In this document: positions 1 through 5,830 of the stretch, in pieces
Layout of the letters: each line of letters starts with the position of its first letter
Position numbering within the stretch: the stretch's first letter is position 1
Assembly (NCBI GenBank): GCA_029880775.1
Contig: JAOUNV010000097.1
Coordinates: forward strand, 1 to 7,059
Reading direction: 5' to 3'
Origin: Nitrospinota bacterium
Lineage (GTDB): Bacteria; Nitrospinota_A; UBA7883
DNA length: 7,059 nucleotides
Program-made: the position numbers and the translations under genes
The notes under the pieces: generated by a model
What the model saw: only the letters and a program-made list of their open reading frames with translations
Databases searched by the model: none
What the model was told of the DNA's origin: nothing

Positions 1-2088
1 TATCTTTTCCCGAAGTCGCTGTGGGCCTCTTTGCTGGATATCCCGCCTCGAAACTGAATTCACTTCATTGGCTTTACAAATATTTAAAAGGAAATCGCCA
101 AGCTTGGCCGCCTCCACCGTTTCGGCAGGCTGGGCCAATTCCCCGAAAAACCGTCGGGCCTCATGCAGATGCCAAGATACGATTTGAATAGCTCTGCTCA
201 TGGAATCCATGCTTACCTCATTTATTTGCAGGCCATTCTCGAATACTTCAAACAGCGCAGCCAAACGGGCCGCATTATCGGCCACCTTTGAGGCAACGTC
301 GCGAACATCCGCAAGCTGGCCGCCGACCCCTAATTCAGTTTCAACGGAATCATGAAAATCTATCCATTTAGCTTTAGCCTGAGGAGATAGGGTTAATAGT
401 TTTGGAGATAGATTTCCAGTATCATCCAAAGGAAGTTCCGCAGCCACGATATCGGCAATACGCTTGTTGAAATTGCTCAAGGCTGGAGTATCTATAGGCG
501 GTTCGACATAAAAGCGAATTCCTTGTGTCGATTCTGGCCACGACAAAAGGAAACGCGCCCAGAATCCGGAACCCCTTGCAAGCTCTGCATTGTCATCATG
601 GAAGTTTTGGAGAACAGCGGGCTGAACAGCCAGGCAAACCGTGAAACGGATTCCGTAGGCGCTATATTCATCAGTGGTGATCCGCTCCGAAGATACCGGA
701 GCGCCATCCCACAATAGGTTTAATTGGGCCAGGTTCGCCTTGATCCCTTCCGCTTTCATGGAATGCCCACCGAAGACCGTCCCAGCTTCCGAGGTTATCA
801 TCCCTCCCGAAGGCCACCCTTTCGCCAGGTTCCGGATTAGAGCTTCAGTTGTGGCGTTGTTATGAAGTAACCGTGGAATAATTGGCGCCTTTGGCTTAGT
901 TCTTTTTAATTCCTCCAGCTCTATATCTTCTGGGGATAAAATACCGGAAAGGTCTACTCCACTGAAGGAAGAATCGCTTGGCGATTCATCTTTCTTATCC
1001 TTGCTGGCAGATTTGCTACCGTTTCTTTTATTTTTCCTGATTCGATCCAATAGGCCCTTATGCCTAGCCTCCCAAGCAGCTTGTGCCGATTCATATTCTT
1101 CATACTCTTTGGTGGCCTTGGCTGATTGCTCCTTTTCCCATTCGTGCACTGAAGTCATATAATATTTATCCACAGTGGATTTGCGTTCACCAGATTCAGC
1201 AATGGTCAAAAGATATAAGCCAATAGGACCTTTGAGCTTCACATCACGCTCAATATCGAAATGTGCCTGCGTCACAAGGCTGGCAACTCCCAGGGCGGAG
1301 CTGGCCACAAGAGGCATGGGCGCTTTGACAAAACCCTGCACCTCCATAACCGCCGCCTGGATAGTCTTCGGTAAAGCCTCAACGGGGAAGGGTTTCGGCT
1401 CTATGCTGGCCACCAAAGGTTGAGGCTGGGGCCATTCAGATGAATTCAAATCAGGAACCTCTAAACAATCCAGTGCCAGAATATCTTCCTCCATTGCCGA
1501 TCTATTCTTAGAAAGCCAGTCAACGCAATCCCCTTTCTCAGGCAGCCCTAGTTTCCCCACGTCGATTACCCGTACACTTGCCGCCAATCCTTCCAGCTTT
1601 GTCGCCACCGCTTCCGCGTATCGCTGGCCGGATTCATCGTTGTCTGGCCAGATTATGCAATGCCGGTCTTTGAGTGGGCTCCAATCGGCGCCGTTGGCGG
1701 AGGTTGATCCACCAGAAGTTGTGGCCACAAGACCAAGGGCCGTCAAGGTCTCTGCGCACTTTTCACCTTCCACAATAAATACAGATTCCTTCGGATCGGC
1801 TACATACAGTTCAGGCAAAAGGAAAAGCGGTTTGCCATTTTCAATCTTAGGTTCTTTGCTCTCCCATATTGCTCCGGTTTTATGAAGGATTGTAAATCTC
1901 TTGTCCTTTTCTCCCGGTCCTTCAATTCGGATGCGGAAAAATACTTCTCCATCCCCGTCTACATATGGATAAATGCCAGCCAGCTTTTCTCCAGGGATGT
2001 AAGCTTGTTTTCGAGCCATCATTTTTACTTCTTCTGTGATAAAATCAGATGTGTATTTAGTCTTAATGGGGGTTGTGCTACTCGTCAT
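1..2088 (-). CDS. TOPRIM and DUF3987 (YfjI-like) primase/helicase, 3' end beyond the window
   Basis: The frame is open for 696 codons from ATG 2088 to the left edge, so the C-terminus is missing. Residues about 95-170 form a TOPRIM-type catalytic domain: EGEK at 107-110 and a DND acidic motif at 149-151 are the expected metal-binding residues. From about residue 235 the sequence matches DUF3987. It has a P-loop-like GERKST at 300-305, then a charged, probably coiled stretch (317-356) and a Ser/Lys/Asp-rich linker (to about 376). After these come the family-typical SEAGTVFGGHS and ARGSGFWARFLLSWPE segments. The family acts as replicative primase/helicase of phages, plasmids and islands; the role in replicating this excised element is inferred. 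The start overlaps the stop of the CHC2 gene (ATGA) and has GGGGGT a few bases upstream, so the two are translationally coupled. Confidence 0.92.
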   Translation of the reverse strand, partial: MTSSTTPIKTKYTSDFITEEVKMMARKQAYIPGEKLAGIYPYVDGDGEVFFRIRIEGPGEKDKRFTILHKTGAIWESKEPKIENGKPLFLLPELYVADPKESVFIVEGEKCAETLTALGLVATTSGGSTSANGADWSPLKDRHCIIWPDNDESGQRYAEAVATKLEGLAASVRVIDVGKLGLPEKGDCVDWLSKNRSAMEEDILALDCLEVPDLNSSEWPQPQPLVASIEPKPFPVEALPKTIQAAVMEVQGFVKAPMPLVASSALGVASLVTQAHFDIERDVKLKGPIGLYLLTIAESGERKSTVDKYYMTSVHEWEKEQSAKATKEYEEYESAQAAWEARHKGLLDRIRKNKRNGSKSASKDKKDESPSDSSFSGVDLSGILSPEDIELEELKRTKPKAPIIPRLLHNNATTEALIRNLAKGWPSGGMITSEAGTVFGGHSMKAEGIKANLAQLNLLWDGAPVSSERITTDEYSAYGIRFTVCLAVQPAVLQNFHDDNAELARGSGFWARFLLSWPESTQGIRFYVEPPIDTPALSNFNKRIADIVAAELPLDDTGNLSPKLLTLSPQAKAKWIDFHDSVETELGVGGQLADVRDVASKVADNAARLAALFEVFENGLQINEVSMDSMSRAIQIVSWHLHEARRFFGELAQPAETVEAAKLGDFLLNICKANEVNSVSRRDIQQRGPQRLREKI

Positions 2089-2378
2089 AGCGCACCCCCG
2101 ATTTCTTTCATAGTCTCCTTGAAACTTAATCCGTGAAGTTTCATATGAAAGTCGATAATCCCCCCACCTTTTGCGCCACAAGCAAAACAATAAAAGCCGC
2201 CAGTTTTCATATTCAAAGCGAGGCTGGGCTTGTGGTCGTCATGAAAGGGACAAAGCCCAAGCGCCCAGCCGGAAGCGTTTAGGGCGCCTATTTTTTTCAA
2301 GTAGGAGGGATAATAGCTCGCTGGGGTCGGTAGCTCCCGGCGACCAAATATTTTGCATCGTGTGGCATTAGTAGACAT
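2085..2378 (-). CDS. Small CHC2 zinc-finger primase protein
   Basis: This 97-residue protein has the DnaG-type CHC2 zinc-binding domain. C43-P-F-H46 and C64-F-A-C67 are the four ligands, surrounded by the family-typical GLCPFHDDHKPSL and FYCFACGAKGG segments. In DnaG primases this domain binds the DNA template and precedes the TOPRIM catalytic domain. Here it is a separate polypeptide, and the TOPRIM domain is encoded by the next gene, with which it shares an ATGA overlap. The two probably work as a split primase. Its start overlaps the end of the upstream AlpA-like gene by 11 bases and is preceded by a purine-rich AGGAAAGGGGG, which supports this ATG. The last 20 residues (LHGLSFKETMKEIGG) fit the helix that usually follows this domain. 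A full-length DnaG is at least six times longer, so this is not a chromosomal dnaG. Confidence 0.92.
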   Translation of the reverse strand: MSTNATRCKIFGRRELPTPASYYPSYLKKIGALNASGWALGLCPFHDDHKPSLALNMKTGGFYCFACGAKGGGIIDFHMKLHGLSFKETMKEIGGAL

Positions 2379-2589
2379 TGGGCGCCCCCTTTCCTTCTCT
2401 GATATCAGAAGTGGAGCTTCGCTCGTTTTCCGAAAGCCATGTGGCCAGGTCTTCTGTTTTGTAACGTACAGCTCGACCTAACTTGTAAAAGCGCGGGCCA
2501 CCACCCTGAAGTCGAAATTTGATTAATAAAGCGCTTGAGATTGATAACAATTTTGCTGCTTCTGCGGTGGTTAACATCTGCATAGACAT
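2368..2589 (-). CDS. AlpA-like helix-turn-helix regulator/excisionase
   Basis: This 73-residue protein is almost wholly a MerR/excisionase-type winged helix (HTH_17). LTTAEAAKLLSIS (6-18) forms the helix-turn-helix, and GGGPRFYKLGRAVRY followed by a helix with DLATWL forms the wing and last helix. Proteins of this type in islands and P4-like elements (AlpA) activate int or act as recombination directionality factors; which job applies here cannot be told. It is the first gene of the leftward replication operon and overlaps the CHC2 gene by 11 bases. The ATG at 2589 is the only start in frame before a TAA at 2607-2605, apart from an ATG two codons later. The strongest Shine-Dalgarno, GGAGGT at 2620-2615, is 25 bases upstream and points at an out-of-frame ATG, so initiation here is unusual. 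Confidence 0.88.
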   Translation of the reverse strand: MSMQMLTTAEAAKLLSISSALLIKFRLQGGGPRFYKLGRAVRYKTEDLATWLSENERSSTSDIREGKGAPNVY

Positions 2590-2659
2590 CGTATTTACCC
2601 ATAGTTAATTGTTTACCTCCGGATTATTCCGAATTAAAATCAAGCATCTCACTGTATTA

Positions 2660-2704
2660 AATTCCCATGTGAAGAGTAATTCCCATTAGGAATTGTTAGG
2701 AATT
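2660..2704. repeat. Array of AATTCC/GGAATT half-sites before the alpA-like operon
   Basis: AATTCCCAT occurs at 2660-2668 and 2678-2686. TTAGGAATT occurs at 2686-2694 and 2696-2704, exactly 10 bases apart, about one helical turn. The second and third units form an inverted repeat, AATTCC-CATTA-GGAATT. The array lies in the only long non-coding gap of the left half and overlaps a perfect -10 box of the leftward promoter. This arrangement fits an operator for an element-encoded regulator, perhaps the AlpA-like protein, or excisionase sites. Iterons of a replication origin are another possibility. Confidence 0.6.
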
Positions 2705-2707
2705 ATA
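2702..2707 (-). promoter_or_regulatory. Probable -10 box of the alpA-primase operon
   Basis: Read on the minus strand this is a perfect TATAAT. The best -35 at normal spacing is poor (GCTTTA), as expected for a promoter that needs an activator. The implied 5' leader to the AlpA-like start is roughly 105 bases and contains the half-site array. The overlap of the -10 box with a GGAATT unit suggests repression or switching. Confidence 0.5.
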
Positions 2708-2797
2708 GTTACGATAACCACAATTAAAGCGGGATTTGTAGGGACAGGAAAAGGTTATTTGGAAATTCGCTGGAAGTGAAAACTGGGTTTGGAGCGT

Positions 2798-3508
2798 TTA
2801 TTTGGGCTTTGCTTTATTTCCCCGTGAAGACTTACAGTTCGCAAGGGTTCGTATTTCTGTTATCCAGTTTTTTGTTTGTCGCTTTGGACTTTTAGAGTCT
2901 TGACCAATTATTTCAATAATCCGCTCTTCAAGGTCGATATTTTGAAGCCATGGGTCGTTATTCCTGATGGAAGTAAGTAATATTTTCACACCTACTTCAA
3001 TGAATTGATCTTTATATTTGGTATGTTTACTCTTTCGAGGAATTTGTGGGAGCTTAACCTTCACATCCGGCTCCACAGCTAATTTGTGGTTTTCTTGTAT
3101 CCAATAAAGTGAAAACTTATCTGGTAGCTTACATTGGGCTGTTGAATTATTAATATTTGGTTTTCTAAATTCTGGGTATAGGAACTTAGGGGACCATTCG
3201 TGTTCCTCAGCGATCCAGATAAAAGGTCCTTTATCGTAAAGAATATCATCAGGTAAAGGCTGCCCCGGACCAAGCGAACTCCTCACTCCATTATACGAGG
3301 ACATTTCATCGAAACTGCTGAACCATGCGATAAGCTCCTTTTCTAGAAATGACCTCATTGCTAATCGGACTGGGGAAGGTTGAGAGTTCGGGTCTTCCTC
3401 GCAGAGCAAAGCCGCTGCCACATCAAGGGTAAATAATCCTAGTTCATCCCATAATTTCCAGTTAACAATTTTCTTTGTCATTTCCTTTGGCCCTTTTGCA
3501 TACGGCAT
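2798..3508 (-). CDS. Unrecognised 236-residue protein of the element
   Basis: I do not recognise a named family. The first 25 residues contain a W-x-LWDELGLFTLDVAAALLCEEDP segment, resembling the 'EAA-x-L-x-x-x-x-P' opening of many hypothetical proteins on mobile elements. A conserved-looking aromatic region (FIWIAEEHEW and following) sits near the middle. The lysine-rich C-terminus (KHTKYKDQ to RTLANCKSS) looks helical and ends in a basic tail, which could bind nucleic acid; that is inference. There is no signal peptide, membrane segment or zinc motif. I chose ATG 3508 because GGTGGA lies about eight bases before it. A GTG at 3520 in the same frame lacks any Shine-Dalgarno and lies within this one. 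It starts 32 bases after the antitoxin gene with no terminator between, so it is likely co-transcribed. Base composition looks AT-richer than its neighbours. Confidence 0.75.
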   Translation of the reverse strand: MPYAKGPKEMTKKIVNWKLWDELGLFTLDVAAALLCEEDPNSQPSPVRLAMRSFLEKELIAWFSSFDEMSSYNGVRSSLGPGQPLPDDILYDKGPFIWIAEEHEWSPKFLYPEFRKPNINNSTAQCKLPDKFSLYWIQENHKLAVEPDVKVKLPQIPRKSKHTKYKDQFIEVGVKILLTSIRNNDPWLQNIDLEERIIEIIGQDSKSPKRQTKNWITEIRTLANCKSSRGNKAKPK

Positions 3509-3540
3509 GATATTTTCCACCGGCTGGGTTCACAGTATGT

Positions 3541-3810
3541 TTATCGAGTTAGGGCTTCTGGATGACGTTCTGCCACACGTAATAAAGCATAGGCTGGGCC
3601 GGAAGGGTTGCGCCGCCCCTGCTCCCAGTCCTGCAAGGTGCGGACTGATACGCCCATGAGGGCCGCAAAAGCTGATTGACTCAATCCCGTTTTTTCGCGG
3701 ATCATCTTTACATCCGATGGAAGTTTTATTGTCCGCCGTTTTCCTTCACCGCGTTTGATGGCCTTGATACCTTCAAGCAGTTCTTCGCCAAGATTGCGTT
3801 TGGTTTTCAT
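3541..3810 (-). CDS. Xre-family antitoxin of a HigBA/NadS-like toxin-antitoxin pair
   Basis: This 89-residue protein has a helix-turn-helix Xre domain at about 33-82. SQSAFAALMGVSVRTLQDWEQG is its core (44-65), followed by RRNPSGPAYALLRVAERHP, the typical ending of HigA-2/NadS-type antitoxins. The basic N-terminal arm (GIKAIKRGEGKRR) precedes the DNA-binding domain; in HigA-2 relatives the N-terminal arm neutralises the toxin. The ATG overlaps the toxin stop codon (ATGA), with AAGGA about nine bases upstream inside the toxin gene, so it is translationally coupled to the toxin. It probably binds the TACGGC-AAT-GCCGTA palindrome upstream of the toxin and represses the pair. Confidence 0.92.
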   Translation of the reverse strand: MKTKRNLGEELLEGIKAIKRGEGKRRTIKLPSDVKMIREKTGLSQSAFAALMGVSVRTLQDWEQGRRNPSGPAYALLRVAERHPEALTR

Positions 3811-4115
3811 GAATCAATTTCCTTTTTCAATTGGCGCAAAACATTCAGCGCCAAGTCCTGCGTTTCATTTTTTGCGTAAACAGTCAAAAGCCATATTTCT
3901 CCTGCTTCAGATCGTAAATAATAGATCACTCTTAATCCACCGCGTTTCCCACTTCCCTTTGCCTTCCATCTTATCTTCCGGATTCCGCCGCTCCCTGGAA
4001 TCACGTCTCCTGCCTTGGGCCGAAGAATCAGCGCCCATTGCAATGCTGTATATTCATCATGGTCAAGATAATGGCCGATTCGCTTTGTAAATCCTGGCGC
4101 TTCAATTATCTCCAT
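3807..4115 (-). CDS. RelE/ParE-superfamily toxin, HigB-2 type
   Basis: This 102-residue protein carries the signature of HigB-2-like ribosome-dependent mRNA interferases: IRKIRW (45-50), GSGKRGGLRVIYY (54-66), a hydrophobic strand IWLLTVYAKN (74-83) and the QDL that follows. Length and motif order are normal and nothing is missing, so it is probably active. The toxin gene precedes the antitoxin gene, which is the hallmark order of higBA loci. ATG 4115 is the only Met codon at the N-terminus. It sits only a few bases from a perfect -10 box with no Shine-Dalgarno, which predicts a leaderless message. The likely role is stabilising the island or aborting phage growth; both are inferences from the family. 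Confidence 0.93.
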   Translation of the reverse strand: MEIIEAPGFTKRIGHYLDHDEYTALQWALILRPKAGDVIPGSGGIRKIRWKAKGSGKRGGLRVIYYLRSEAGEIWLLTVYAKNETQDLALNVLRQLKKEIDS

Positions 4116-4120
4116 GGCAT

Positions 4121-4150
4121 ATTATACGGCAATGCCGTACCTCGCTTCAA
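4121..4150 (-). promoter_or_regulatory. Promoter of the toxin-antitoxin operon
   Basis: On the minus strand TTGAAG (4150-4145) is followed after 18 bases by a perfect TATAAT (4126-4121). Transcription should start about 4115-4113, at or next to the toxin AUG. The -35 box overlaps the integrase stop codon, so the promoter is embedded in the end of int. Confidence 0.75.
4125..4139. promoter_or_regulatory. Operator palindrome of the toxin-antitoxin promoter
   Basis: TACGGC-AAT-GCCGTA is a perfect inverted repeat with six-base arms. It fills the spacer of the toxin promoter and overlaps its -10 box. Position and symmetry fit binding by the dimeric Xre antitoxin and autorepression, the usual scheme for higBA. 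Confidence 0.75.
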
Positions 4151-5421
4151 GAGATTCCACCCGCTTCTTTGCCGGTTACCTTCCGGTTTATCGGTATCAC
4201 GTCCGCGCCGCCTTTGCGCCCCGCCCTTGTCAAAATCGCGTCTGTTATCGCCTGCATCGGGGCGCGAAGCCGTTCCACGTCATGGACGATATACCCGGCG
4301 GTGACATCCCCGGCTTGCTTGTGGTTCAATAGCCGTTTAAGCGCGTATCCCGATATGTCCAGGCTTTCAGCCACTGTGGCGAACGTCCGCCGAAGGTCAT
4401 GGATCGTGAACTTCACACCGGAGGATTCAATAATCTTCTTCATCTGGCGTTTTGGCTCCACAATATAGCCGCCTTCTCCCTCACCAGCGAAAACATACTC
4501 TTCGCTCTCTCTGGCCTCGTGGCGCCGGGAAAGAATATCGAAAACCTTATCGGACATGGGAAGTGTCAATGGCTGTTTGTTCTTTGTGTCTGTTATGGTA
4601 AAGGTCTTGGCTTCCAGATCCACATCCTCCCATTTCACCCGCGCCGCTTCATTCCGCCTTAACCCGGTCAGCAGGATGAACTCCAGGTAGTCGGGAACCA
4701 CATCAGTCGTCTTCTTGCTTGCCTCCAGTTCGCTTCGCAAAGCGTCCAGGGCATCCAGAAACGCTCCCAGGTCTGAATCCTTGATATAAGTCCGCCGTCG
4801 CTCAACGGAGAACCATGCCCTGGTTTGGGATAAGCGCCTGACAGGATTCTCCGAAATCATCGACCTGCCTTGCGCGTCCTCATATTTCCCCATGGCGAAA
4901 TTGAATATTGAGCGCAGGTAACGGAAGGATAGATTCGCCTGGGCCGCGCCCCGCTCTACTCCAAGGTCTTTATGACGCCTGGCCACCATATCCTTGGTGA
5001 TTTGGCGTATAGGCCGCCCCTGCCAGTCTGCAAAGGAATGCTTCATATGGTAGCGGTAATCGGCCACCGTTCTGGGCTTGAGCGCTTTTCGAGCCTCAAG
5101 GAAGCTTTCAAAGGCCTGGGCCAGTGTCACGCTCTTTGCGCGGGCTTGCCTGCGCTCATTGACTGGATTTCGACCCATGGTCATGGAGCCCAAAAGCTCC
5201 TGTGCCTTTTTTCTGGCCTGATCCGGAGTCAATGGACCATGGCGGCCAATGGTTACCCTTATCGGTTTTCCCTCCACCCGCTTCTGGACAATGTATGCCT
5301 TGGCCCCTTCGGTTACCCGAAGCCCAAATCCCTGAAGCTCTGTATCCCAGAATAAGGAAGGCTTCCTTCCATCAAAGGAAACACTGTCAATGAACTTTTT
5401 GGTGATCTTCACTTTGGACAT
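4147..5421 (-). CDS. int: Tyrosine-recombinase integrase of the element
   Basis: This 424-residue protein is of normal length for island integrases with an N-terminal arm-binding domain (DUF4102-like, about 1-95; DTELQGFGLRVTEGAKAY and IGRHGPLTPDQAR are typical). A SAM-like core-binding domain covers about 97-200. The catalytic domain holds all expected residues: R255 in TGLRRNE, a beta-hairpin Lys near 280, H341 and R344 in HDLRR, H367 in LLNHK and the nucleophile Y377 in AGY. It catalyses site-specific integration into, and excision from, the tRNA 3' end. The ATG has GGAAAGGT about eight bases upstream. The first CCAAGTAATC arm site overlaps that ribosome-binding site, so Int may repress its own gene. 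The gene points away from the attachment site into the element, and its end overlaps the toxin promoter. Confidence 0.96.
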   Translation of the reverse strand: MSKVKITKKFIDSVSFDGRKPSLFWDTELQGFGLRVTEGAKAYIVQKRVEGKPIRVTIGRHGPLTPDQARKKAQELLGSMTMGRNPVNERRQARAKSVTLAQAFESFLEARKALKPRTVADYRYHMKHSFADWQGRPIRQITKDMVARRHKDLGVERGAAQANLSFRYLRSIFNFAMGKYEDAQGRSMISENPVRRLSQTRAWFSVERRRTYIKDSDLGAFLDALDALRSELEASKKTTDVVPDYLEFILLTGLRRNEAARVKWEDVDLEAKTFTITDTKNKQPLTLPMSDKVFDILSRRHEARESEEYVFAGEGEGGYIVEPKRQMKKIIESSGVKFTIHDLRRTFATVAESLDISGYALKRLLNHKQAGDVTAGYIVHDVERLRAPMQAITDAILTRAGRKGGADVIPINRKVTGKEAGGIS

Positions 5422-5434
5422 TTACGCTACCTTT

Positions 5435-5473
5435 CCAAGTAATCGCTTTACGCCAAGTAATCGCCAAGTAATC
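5435..5473. repeat. Three CCAAGTAATC repeats, probable integrase arm-type sites
   Basis: Perfect copies lie at 5435-5444, 5453-5462 and 5464-5473, all in the same direction, between the integrase start and the tRNA scar. The last two are 11 bases apart, about one helical turn, and the first two 18 apart. Tandem decamers of this kind next to int are the usual arm sites bound by the integrase N-terminal domain. Confidence 0.8.
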
Positions 5474-5489
5474 AGCAGGCGGAAAAAGC

Positions 5490-5534
5490 GGTCTATGACC
5501 ATATGACTACATACAACCATATAGTAGGTCTATA
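5490..5534. repeat. Paired ACCATAT and GGTCTAT repeats in the attachment region
   Basis: ACCATAT occurs at 5498-5504 and 5516-5522, 18 bases apart. GGTCTAT occurs at 5490-5496 and 5527-5533. TATAG-TAGGT-CTATA at 5520-5534 is a small inverted repeat. Between integrase arm sites these may be contacts for an excisionase such as the AlpA-like protein, or for a host bending protein. No convincing IHF consensus is seen. Confidence 0.4.
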
Positions 5535-5559
5535 AGCGGCTAATGTCAATTATGTATAG

Positions 5560-5569
5560 CTAAGTAATC
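5560..5569. repeat. Fourth arm-type site, CTAAGTAATC
   Basis: This copy differs from the triplet by one base, keeps the same direction, and lies about 35 bases from the tRNA fragment. It would place an integrase contact close to the crossover core. Confidence 0.6.
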
Positions 5570-5604
5570 ACCTGTAGTTATAGGTAAAAGATATGTTTTT
5601 AAGA

Positions 5605-5649
5605 TTCCTAATCCGTAGGTCGCAGGTTCAAATCCTGCCGAGGGCACCA
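5605..5649 (+). other. Attachment-site scar: 3' fragment of a tRNA-Arg (CCT) gene
   Basis: The sequence starts with the anticodon loop TTCCTAA (5605-5611, anticodon CCT) and the 3' side of its stem. It continues with the variable loop, a perfect T arm (GCAGG, TTCAAAT loop, CCTGC; 5622-5638), the 3' acceptor strand CGAGGGC, A73 and CCA (5647-5649). Upstream there is no matching anticodon 5' stem (TAAGA instead of the needed ACGGA), D arm or 5' acceptor strand (GCCCTCG expected), so this is not a working tRNA gene. It is the duplicated target left by integration into a tRNA 3' end. Crossover probably took place in or near the anticodon loop. Confidence 0.85.
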
Positions 5650-5751
5650 TTAATACAAATAGCCAGAGATCCGACACCTTCTTTGGATCTATCGGTTAGT
5701 ATCCTTTGCGCTCCATGCGCTCTCTGAATGCGCACACATCCATGGTGTAAT

Positions 5752-5780
5752 TTGCAATGCAATATCAAAGGCCTTACATT
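5752..5780 (+). promoter_or_regulatory. Possible promoter of the SnoaL-like gene
   Basis: TTGCAA (5752-5757) and TACATT (5775-5780) are separated by exactly 17 bases, each matching four of six consensus positions. They would give a leader of about 44 bases before ATG 5831. This is a sequence match only. Confidence 0.35.
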
Positions 5781-5820
5781 CTATGCGGGGGGAATCCGGG
5801 AAATAACCATTTGCGGTTAT

Positions 5821-5825
5821 GGAGG
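5821..5825 (+). promoter_or_regulatory. Shine-Dalgarno GGAGG that fixes the SnoaL-like start
   Basis: GGAGG lies five bases before ATG 5831. It shows that translation begins there and not at the upstream ATG 5728, which opens the longer frame and has no such site. Confidence 0.75.
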
Positions 5826-5830
5826 ACATC

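Larger units (their letters stand above)
1..5649. mobile_element. Right-hand part of a tRNA-integrated satellite-like island
   Basis: The segment carries a tyrosine integrase beside a tRNA 3' fragment, an AlpA-like regulator, a primase zinc finger, a TOPRIM-DUF3987 primase/helicase, a toxin-antitoxin pair and an unknown gene, all read leftwards on the minus strand. Int, AlpA and primase/replicase together form the known core of Gram-negative phage-inducible islands and of cryptic elements such as CP4-57. The right boundary is taken as the end of the tRNA fragment. The left boundary is outside the window, where an intact tRNA-Arg gene is expected. No capsid, terminase or conjugation genes are visible, so satellite status is inferred from gene content only. 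Confidence 0.8.

Noticed and set aside
492..707. A 71-codon minus-strand frame and several plus-strand frames inside the first 2 kb
   Set aside because: The DUF3987 frame is open across the whole stretch and carries recognisable family motifs; the others are shadows.
2405..2602. A 65-codon minus-strand frame with GGAGGT upstream, overlapping the AlpA-like gene
   Set aside because: Its translation resembles no known protein and the other frame clearly encodes the helix-turn-helix protein. Kept only as a possible decoy start.
3755..4090. A 111-codon plus-strand frame antisense to the toxin-antitoxin genes
   Set aside because: Composition looks like an antisense shadow, with no ribosome-binding site or known motif.
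4972..5355. A 127-codon plus-strand frame antisense to the integrase
   Set aside because: The integrase is complete with all catalytic residues; the antisense frame has no family features.
5435..5473. CRISPR-like reading of the CCAAGTAATC repeats
   Set aside because: Units are 10 bases with 1- and 8-base gaps, far too short for CRISPR; integrase arm sites explain them.
5667..5690. AGATCC/GGATCT hairpin after the tRNA scar as a terminator
   Set aside because: Six-base stem, 12-base loop and no T-run, so too weak to call.
5728..5830. N-terminal extension of the SnoaL-like frame from ATG 5728
   Set aside because: No ribosome-binding site and no family similarity in these residues, while GGAGG and ATG 5831 in another frame give the expected N-terminus.
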